From the NCBI GenBank assembly GCA_021774995.1, contig JAJFIM010000300.1, positions 1 through 10,430 of the forward strand: DNA of 10,430 bases. The letters run 5' to 3'. The notes under the pieces were generated by a model. It saw nothing but the letters and a program-made list of their open reading frames with translations, searched no databases and was not told the DNA's origin. Source of the stretch: Alphaproteobacteria bacterium. Its GTDB lineage: Bacteria; Pseudomonadota; Alphaproteobacteria; SMXP01. The translations under genes were made by a program, and so were the position numbers. Position 1 is the stretch's first letter; each line of letters begins with the position of its first letter. Below, one piece after another: positions 6,787-10,430 of the stretch.

Positions 6787-8063
6787 AATCTTTTTTGAAA
6801 CGCGTCATGGGACAAAAAGTATTGCCCAAAAAACTCTCCTATGAAGACGCAATAAAAGCTCTTGAGACTCAATCGGGAGACCTCAACCGGGAATTGGCTG
6901 TTCGAGAGGATGCTGAGCCGGAGATGCTTTATTATCTGGCTCAAAACCCAAGCCAGGATGTGCGCGCATCCGTGGCTGCTAATCCGCGCACGCCCATACA
7001 GGCTGATGTAATTCTTGCTCAAGACGAAGATGATGATGTCAGGATGGAGCTTGTTAAAAAAATTGGTCGCCTCCTTCCTGGGTTGGCTCCACATGAAGCC
7101 GAAAAACTGCGAGAACAAACCATTGAAACCATTGATACCCTAGCGCGCGATAAACTTCCGCGTGTCCGGCAAATATTGGCTGAAGAAATCAAAAAGTCCA
7201 CAGAAGTTCCCATGGAGATCATCAAACGATTGGCGCATGATTTGGAAATAATCGTATCCGCACCGATATTGGAGTATTCGCCGCTTTTAGGAGATGAGGA
7301 TTTACTGGAAATTCTGGCAAGCGGCGCCGCAAGCGGCGCTTTGGAGGCGATCGCTAAGCGCACAATGGTGAGCGAACCGGTATCTGATGCTATCGTTGCG
7401 ACCTTGGATATTCCTGCTGTGGCGGCGCTCCTTATAAATCCCAATGCTCAGATACGTGAAGACACCCTTGACGACATTATCGAGAGCGCCGAAGGCATTG
7501 AAGCTTGGCATAAGCCATTGGTTATGCGTCCTGACCTTTCTACCCGGGCGGTGAGGCGCATTTCAGGATTTGTTGCTTCCGCGCTCATCATGTTGCTCGT
7601 GGAGCGCAATAACCTTGAGGGAGATGTTCTGGAAGGCGTGAAACAACGCGTTCGCGAGCGCATTCAGGAGGAAGAAAATTTCAGTGGCGCCACCGCCGAA
7701 ACGGCGGAAATTGCCCATGCTGAAGCGGCGCAAGCTTTGGTTGATGGGCGGCTCGATGACCAATATGTGCGAGACGCTGCTGAAGATGGGAATCGTGAAC
7801 TCGTTGTGGAAAGCTTGGCGTTGCTGGCGAAGCTAGCGCCCAGTCTTGTGGGTAGGATTATCGAGTCCAAACAGGGTAAGGCCATCACGTCTTTGGCTTG
7901 GAAAGCAGGTTTAAGTATGCGCGTGGCTTTGAAGGTGCAGACGTTCATCGCTCACGTCCCTCCGCATGCTATGATTCAGGCTCGCGATGGCGTCGACTTT
8001 CCTTTGAACGGGCAGGAAATGGAATGGCACTTGAGTTATTTTCAACGGGATTCGCGGATTTAA
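6780..8063 (+). CDS. DUF2336 helical-repeat protein
   Basis: A 427-residue protein that I place in the DUF2336 family, common in alphaproteobacteria and without an established biochemical role. The family mark is the block IIVSAPILEYSPLLGDEDLL (157-176). The N-terminal part (about 22-140) consists of HEAT/LRV-like helical repeats, for example LYYLAQNPSQDVRASVAANP followed by an acidic DEDDDVR turn. Such repeats usually form protein-binding superhelices. The C-terminal part (about 300-427) is also predicted helical and contains no catalytic motif I can identify. There is no signal peptide or membrane segment, so it is probably cytosolic. ATG at 6780 lies within the end of the GGDEF gene (7-base overlap) behind a GGTGGGG ribosome-binding-like run. 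The two proteins are therefore probably co-translated and may act together in a cyclic di-GMP pathway, which is inference. The stop is 13 bases from the convergent DUF1036 gene. Confidence 0.85.
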   Translation: MLKSFLKRVMGQKVLPKKLSYEDAIKALETQSGDLNRELAVREDAEPEMLYYLAQNPSQDVRASVAANPRTPIQADVILAQDEDDDVRMELVKKIGRLLPGLAPHEAEKLREQTIETIDTLARDKLPRVRQILAEEIKKSTEVPMEIIKRLAHDLEIIVSAPILEYSPLLGDEDLLEILASGAASGALEAIAKRTMVSEPVSDAIVATLDIPAVAALLINPNAQIREDTLDDIIESAEGIEAWHKPLVMRPDLSTRAVRRISGFVASALIMLLVERNNLEGDVLEGVKQRVRERIQEEENFSGATAETAEIAHAEAAQALVDGRLDDQYVRDAAEDGNRELVVESLALLAKLAPSLVGRIIESKQGKAITSLAWKAGLSMRVALKVQTFIAHVPPHAMIQARDGVDFPLNGQEMEWHLSYFQRDSRI

Positions 8064-8076
8064 CTCAAACCGCCGT

Positions 8077-9174
8077 TCAGTCAGACAGTGCGAGGGAATC
8101 CTGTTCATAAGTGAAATGTTCAGTCCAGACTGCGGATTTGCCAACATCCACTTTCATAAATCCCGCCTGCTTATAACCTCTCAGTTCGCAATCTTGACGA
8201 CCGGTGATCCCAAATTTTACATCAGCTGCGCAGAACTGATGGTCTCCGCCAGCAATGATTGTTTCTCCATTTTCGTCATCGAAAGCGGCGTAGACGTAAT
8301 AGCTTTGCTCTTTAAGCGTGTCTTTGATCACCCTTGCGCAATCGCCGGGTTCTAGCATCCACCACCCGCGCGAAACCCAGTCTTTATTGCGTTCAAAGGC
8401 AATTGCAGTCCACAGCTTCTTGTCGGAATTGTTGCAATAATTAAAACCATTTTCATCGGCGGCGGATCTGGCCTGTTCCGCAAGGGCGGTTATCAGTTCC
8501 TCACTGATCAGCCCGCCAACCTTGATTCCCTTTGACCTTTTAAAAGAAGCGATGGCCCGGCGCGTTTTGCGGCCCAGTTCTCCATCAATGCGTCCGGGTT
8601 TGTACCCGGTATCCGTCAGCAGGCGCTGGACGCCCGCAATTTCAGCTTTTTTAGTTGAAAATGCCGCGGGCTCTTTGAAGGTCGTGGTCCATGTATTGAC
8701 TTTTCCGACTTCCACCTTGACGAAACTTCCCGCACTGTAACCTTGAGTCGTACACTCATCGCGCCCCTCGATGGTGAAAAAACCTTCCTTGGTGCAAAAG
8801 GGGATGTTTCCCGCAAAGTACTTGATGCCGCCACGGTGACCAGGAACGGATTCGGCGTATGTATAGTAGGCGCGCTCCTTCAGATCTTGCGGCAGAATGG
8901 TGCGGCATTTTCCGGGAAGTAGTGTCCACCACCCGCGTGATTTCCATGTGCTTGCATCCTTATAGGCGATCGCGCTTTTAAGGACGTAACTGGTATTATT
9001 GCAATATTTATATTCAGCTTGCGCCGGCGCAATGGTCACTCCAAAGCCGCCTACCGCTAGCAAGAGCGTAAGTCCTGCTCTGGTCAGCCGGTCAGCCAGT
9101 TTTGGTCTTTCGTTGTTAAAACACAGGTATGCCACGGCAACCCTCACCCATTCCGTCCACGCCCCCTGCCGCAC
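8077..9174 (-). CDS. Exported DUF1036-PG_binding-DUF1036 protein
   Basis: A 365-residue (longest form) exported protein with an internal duplication. A hydrophobic stretch LTLLLAVGGFGVTIAPAQA ends in a signal-peptidase-I-like AQA|E at residues 51-54. The first DUF1036 copy spans about 55-168 (starts YKYCNNTSYVLKSAIAYKD), a PG_binding_1-like domain about 176-232 (VQRLLTDTGYKPGRIDGELG), and the second DUF1036 about 243-356 (FNYCNNSDKKLWTAIAFERN). Each copy has the same four cysteines (C58, C90, C127, C141; C247, C279, C315, C329) and an SRGWW motif, fitting two disulfides per domain in the periplasm. DUF1036 has no established function; the middle domain suggests contact with the cell wall. The longest frame starts at GTG 9174, but in-frame GTGs at 9147 and 9135 are possible. 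The latter follows a GAGGG at about 6 bases and gives a more normal signal peptide of 40 residues. Neighbouring genes are convergent (DUF2336) and upstream in tandem (argB). Confidence 0.85.
   Translation of the reverse strand: MRQGAWTEWVRVAVAYLCFNNERPKLADRLTRAGLTLLLAVGGFGVTIAPAQAEYKYCNNTSYVLKSAIAYKDASTWKSRGWWTLLPGKCRTILPQDLKERAYYTYAESVPGHRGGIKYFAGNIPFCTKEGFFTIEGRDECTTQGYSAGSFVKVEVGKVNTWTTTFKEPAAFSTKKAEIAGVQRLLTDTGYKPGRIDGELGRKTRRAIASFKRSKGIKVGGLISEELITALAEQARSAADENGFNYCNNSDKKLWTAIAFERNKDWVSRGWWMLEPGDCARVIKDTLKEQSYYVYAAFDDENGETIIAGGDHQFCAADVKFGITGRQDCELRGYKQAGFMKVDVGKSAVWTEHFTYEQDSLALSD
9136..9146 (-). promoter_or_regulatory. Ribosome-binding site favouring the GTG start at 9135
   Basis: On the minus strand GTGAGGGTTGCC directly precedes an in-frame GTG (9133-9135). 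The GAGGG is about 5-6 bases before it, a good spacing. The longest-frame GTG at 9174 has only a weak AAGAG run upstream. If the 9135 start is used, the precursor is 13 residues shorter with a 40-residue signal peptide, still long but more usual. Confidence 0.4.
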
Positions 9175-9296
9175 AGAGCTTTAACTCTTTCATATAACAG
9201 TTCGCCAGAAGTTCACACTGAAATTAACGCAAATTTGGTATGTAAATTACTAAAATTATTTGAATCGGCATGGGCGTCGACATTCAAACATTGGTT
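9175..9296. other. A+T-rich intergenic region, argB to DUF1036 gene
   Basis: This 122-base spacer lies between argB and the DUF1036 gene, both on the minus strand. It is distinctly more A+T-rich than the coding DNA around it. It holds an inverted repeat near the argB end and an A+T-rich stretch that could contain the DUF1036 promoter: a TATATG/TTATAT word lies about 15-20 bases before the 9174 GTG on the minus strand. I find no convincing -35 partner and no small gene. Confidence 0.5.
9252..9288 (-). terminator. Candidate terminator after argB
   Basis: A perfect 7-base inverted repeat (TTTGAAT at 9259-9265, ATTCAAA at 9282-9288) with a 16-base interval begins 8 bases after the argB stop on the minus strand. 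It is followed by TAATTTTA. Two further CG pairs could form if two bases bulge. The stem is A+T-rich and the loop large, so this is weaker than a typical intrinsic terminator. It may instead be a protein-binding palindrome. Confidence 0.3.
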
Positions 9297-10223
9297 TTAA
9301 GGCCGGATGAGTGTCCCGACGCCATGATCGGTAAACAATTCCAGCAGTAACGCGTGAGGAACCCGGCCATCGACGATGACCGCTGCTTCAACGCCGCCTT
9401 GGAGAGCGTGAATGCAGGTCTCAACCTTAGGTATCATCCCTTTGGAGATCGTGCCGTCTTTTATCAAGTTTTGAGCGTGTTCTATACTTAAACCCGTCAG
9501 CAACTCTCCCTCAGCGTCGAGTACGCCCGGTACATCCGTGAGCAGGATGAAGCGCTTGGCGATCATGGATGCGGCGATCGCTCCGGCCGCCGTGTCGGCA
9601 TTAATGTTATAGGTTTCACCCTGCAAAGAAGTGCCCAGAGGGGCGATGACCGGAATGAGGTCGGATTCTAGAATGGATTCCAGAACTTCCGGATTGATGT
9701 GTTTGGGTTCGCCGACAAAGCCGAGGTCCAGGATTTTTTCGATATTTGATCCCGGATCGCGCTGTGTGCGATGAAGCTTTTGGGCGATGATCAGGTCCCC
9801 ATCTTTTCCTGAAAGGCCGACAGCCCGGCCTCCAGCCCGGTTAATGCGCCCGGCGATCTGCTTGTTGATGGACCCGGCCAAGACCATTTCCACAACCTCA
9901 ACCGTCTCGGCGTCCGTGACCCGTAAACCGTCAATAAAGGAGCTTTTAATGGCCAGGCGCTGAAGCATTTCCCCGATTTGCGGTCCGCCGCCATGCACGA
10001 TAACGGGATTGACCCCCAATTGTTTCATCAAAACGATATCATGCGCAAAACTCGTTCCCAGCGCCTCATCGCCCATGGCGTGCCCGCCATATTTAATGGT
10101 CACGGTTTCACCGGCATAGCGCCGGATGAAGGGGAGCGCTTCCGATAGAGTGCGGGCCGTATCCATTCCTTTATGGGAGTCAGCGCCAGGCGCCGCGGGT
10201 TTATCTTGATCGTGAGGGCTCAT
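9297..10223 (-). CDS. argB: Acetylglutamate kinase
   Basis: Phosphorylates N-acetyl-L-glutamate with ATP, the second step of arginine synthesis and often the feedback-controlled one; cytosolic amino-acid-kinase fold. The 308-residue product has the nucleotide-site lysine in VTIKYGGHAM (K44), the glycine loop VIVHGGGPQIG (74-84), and substrate-site R101 in DGLRVTDAETVEVVEMVL. Also present are the YNINADTAAGAIA block (205-217), LTDVPGVLD, and KGMIPKVETC (261-270). About 28 residues precede the catalytic core (MDTARTLSEALPFIRRYAG). Known arginine-inhibited hexameric kinases have such an N-terminal helix, whereas the shorter E. coli enzyme lacks it, so arginine inhibition is likely. ATG at 10223 has AAGGA 6 bases upstream (10230-10234). 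The gene follows engB by 77 bases in the same direction, an arrangement familiar in alphaproteobacteria. Confidence 0.97.
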   Translation of the reverse strand: MSPHDQDKPAAPGADSHKGMDTARTLSEALPFIRRYAGETVTIKYGGHAMGDEALGTSFAHDIVLMKQLGVNPVIVHGGGPQIGEMLQRLAIKSSFIDGLRVTDAETVEVVEMVLAGSINKQIAGRINRAGGRAVGLSGKDGDLIIAQKLHRTQRDPGSNIEKILDLGFVGEPKHINPEVLESILESDLIPVIAPLGTSLQGETYNINADTAAGAIAASMIAKRFILLTDVPGVLDAEGELLTGLSIEHAQNLIKDGTISKGMIPKVETCIHALQGGVEAAVIVDGRVPHALLLELFTDHGVGTLIRP

Positions 10224-10300
10224 GGAGGGTCCTTAAGCTTAAAAATCCCGCCGGGCGCGATCTCAATCTAGAGGCGGTTATGCATGGAGCGGGTTATAGC
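10224..10300 (-). other. engB-argB spacer with argB ribosome-binding site
   Basis: The 77 bases hold a good ribosome-binding site for argB (AAGGA, plus positions 10230-10234) and, overlapping it, a perfect 10-base palindrome TTAAGCTTAA (10233-10242). A short CCCGGCGGG followed by ATTTTT on the minus strand resembles a terminator, but the stem is only three to four pairs. I see no clear promoter, so argB may be read from engB. Confidence 0.45.
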
Positions 10301-10430
10301 TCATGAGGCTTCTCTCGCCAATGCATGCAATGCGGAGCGCAATTCCGGCAAGCCTTCTCCTGTGATGCTGGATGTCCAGATTTGTTGCGGATGGGCCGCC
10401 ACATGGGGGGCCGCTTGACGCTGGATTTCT
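10301..10430 (-). CDS. engB: Ribosome-assembly GTPase EngB, C-terminal end only
   Basis: Only the last 42 or so codons are in the window; the gene continues upstream past 10430. The minus-strand frame reads EIQRQAAPHVAAHPQQIW, then TSSITGEGLPELRSALHALA and a short tail before TGA (10301-10303). The TSS-x-TGEG-x-x-ELR-x-x-L pattern is the G5-region and final helix of EngB/YihA/YsxC, a GTPase needed for assembly of the large ribosomal subunit. The position directly upstream of argB supports this, since the engB-argB pair is common in alphaproteobacteria. The GTP-binding motifs G1 to G4 lie outside the window. The call rests on a short segment, but motif and context agree. Confidence 0.8.
   Translation of the reverse strand, partial: EIQRQAAPHVAAHPQQIWTSSITGEGLPELRSALHALAREAS

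Noticed and set aside
8064..8076. Terminator between the convergent DUF2336 and DUF1036 genes
   Set aside because: Only 13 bases separate the two stops, with no hairpin plus T-tract seen. Any terminator would have to lie inside coding sequence.
10243..10256. CCCGGCGGG followed by ATTTTT as a terminator after engB
   Set aside because: The possible stem is only three to four pairs with a minimal loop, and it lies within the argB leader next to its ribosome-binding site.

Overview
The window looks like chromosomal DNA of an alphaproteobacterium of moderate G+C content. The evidence is a set of housekeeping genes whose grouping is familiar from that class (engB-argB, dapD-dapE, truA-fmt-def), plus protein families concentrated there (DUF2336, DUF1036) and a perfect CtrA-type box. 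The genus cannot be told from the sequence. No RNA gene, insertion sequence, CRISPR array, attachment site or origin is visible, and coding density is very high. The longest non-coding stretch is about 217 bases.

Left part, plus strand (1-2000): the 3' part of def (peptide deformylase), then fmt (Met-tRNA formyltransferase) and truA (tRNA pseudouridine synthase), closely packed as one translation/tRNA operon. Fmt adds the formyl group to initiator Met-tRNA and Def removes it from the nascent protein.

Middle left, minus strand (1988-4703): dapD, dapE and an unrecognised membrane protein run as one transcription unit from a good sigma70-like promoter at 4741-4768. DapD and DapE carry out two steps of the succinylase branch of lysine/meso-diaminopimelate synthesis, which feeds peptidoglycan. 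The membrane-protein gene overlaps dapE by a GTGA junction and runs 13 bases into the end of truA, which is convergent to it.

Middle right, plus strand (4921-8063): a soluble PAS-PAS-GAF-GGDEF protein (probable diguanylate cyclase) overlaps by 7 bases a DUF2336 helical-repeat protein of unknown function. A perfect TTAA-N7-TTAAC site sits upstream with a -10-like hexamer 11 bases after it, so the pair may belong to the CtrA regulon.

Right part, minus strand (8077-10430): an exported protein with two DUF1036 domains flanking a peptidoglycan-binding domain, then argB (N-acetylglutamate kinase, arginine synthesis), then the C-terminal end of engB (ribosome-assembly GTPase). The three genes between dapD and argB (GGDEF, DUF2336, DUF1036) look like an accessory block inside an otherwise conserved housekeeping neighbourhood. 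They are the most interesting part of the window.
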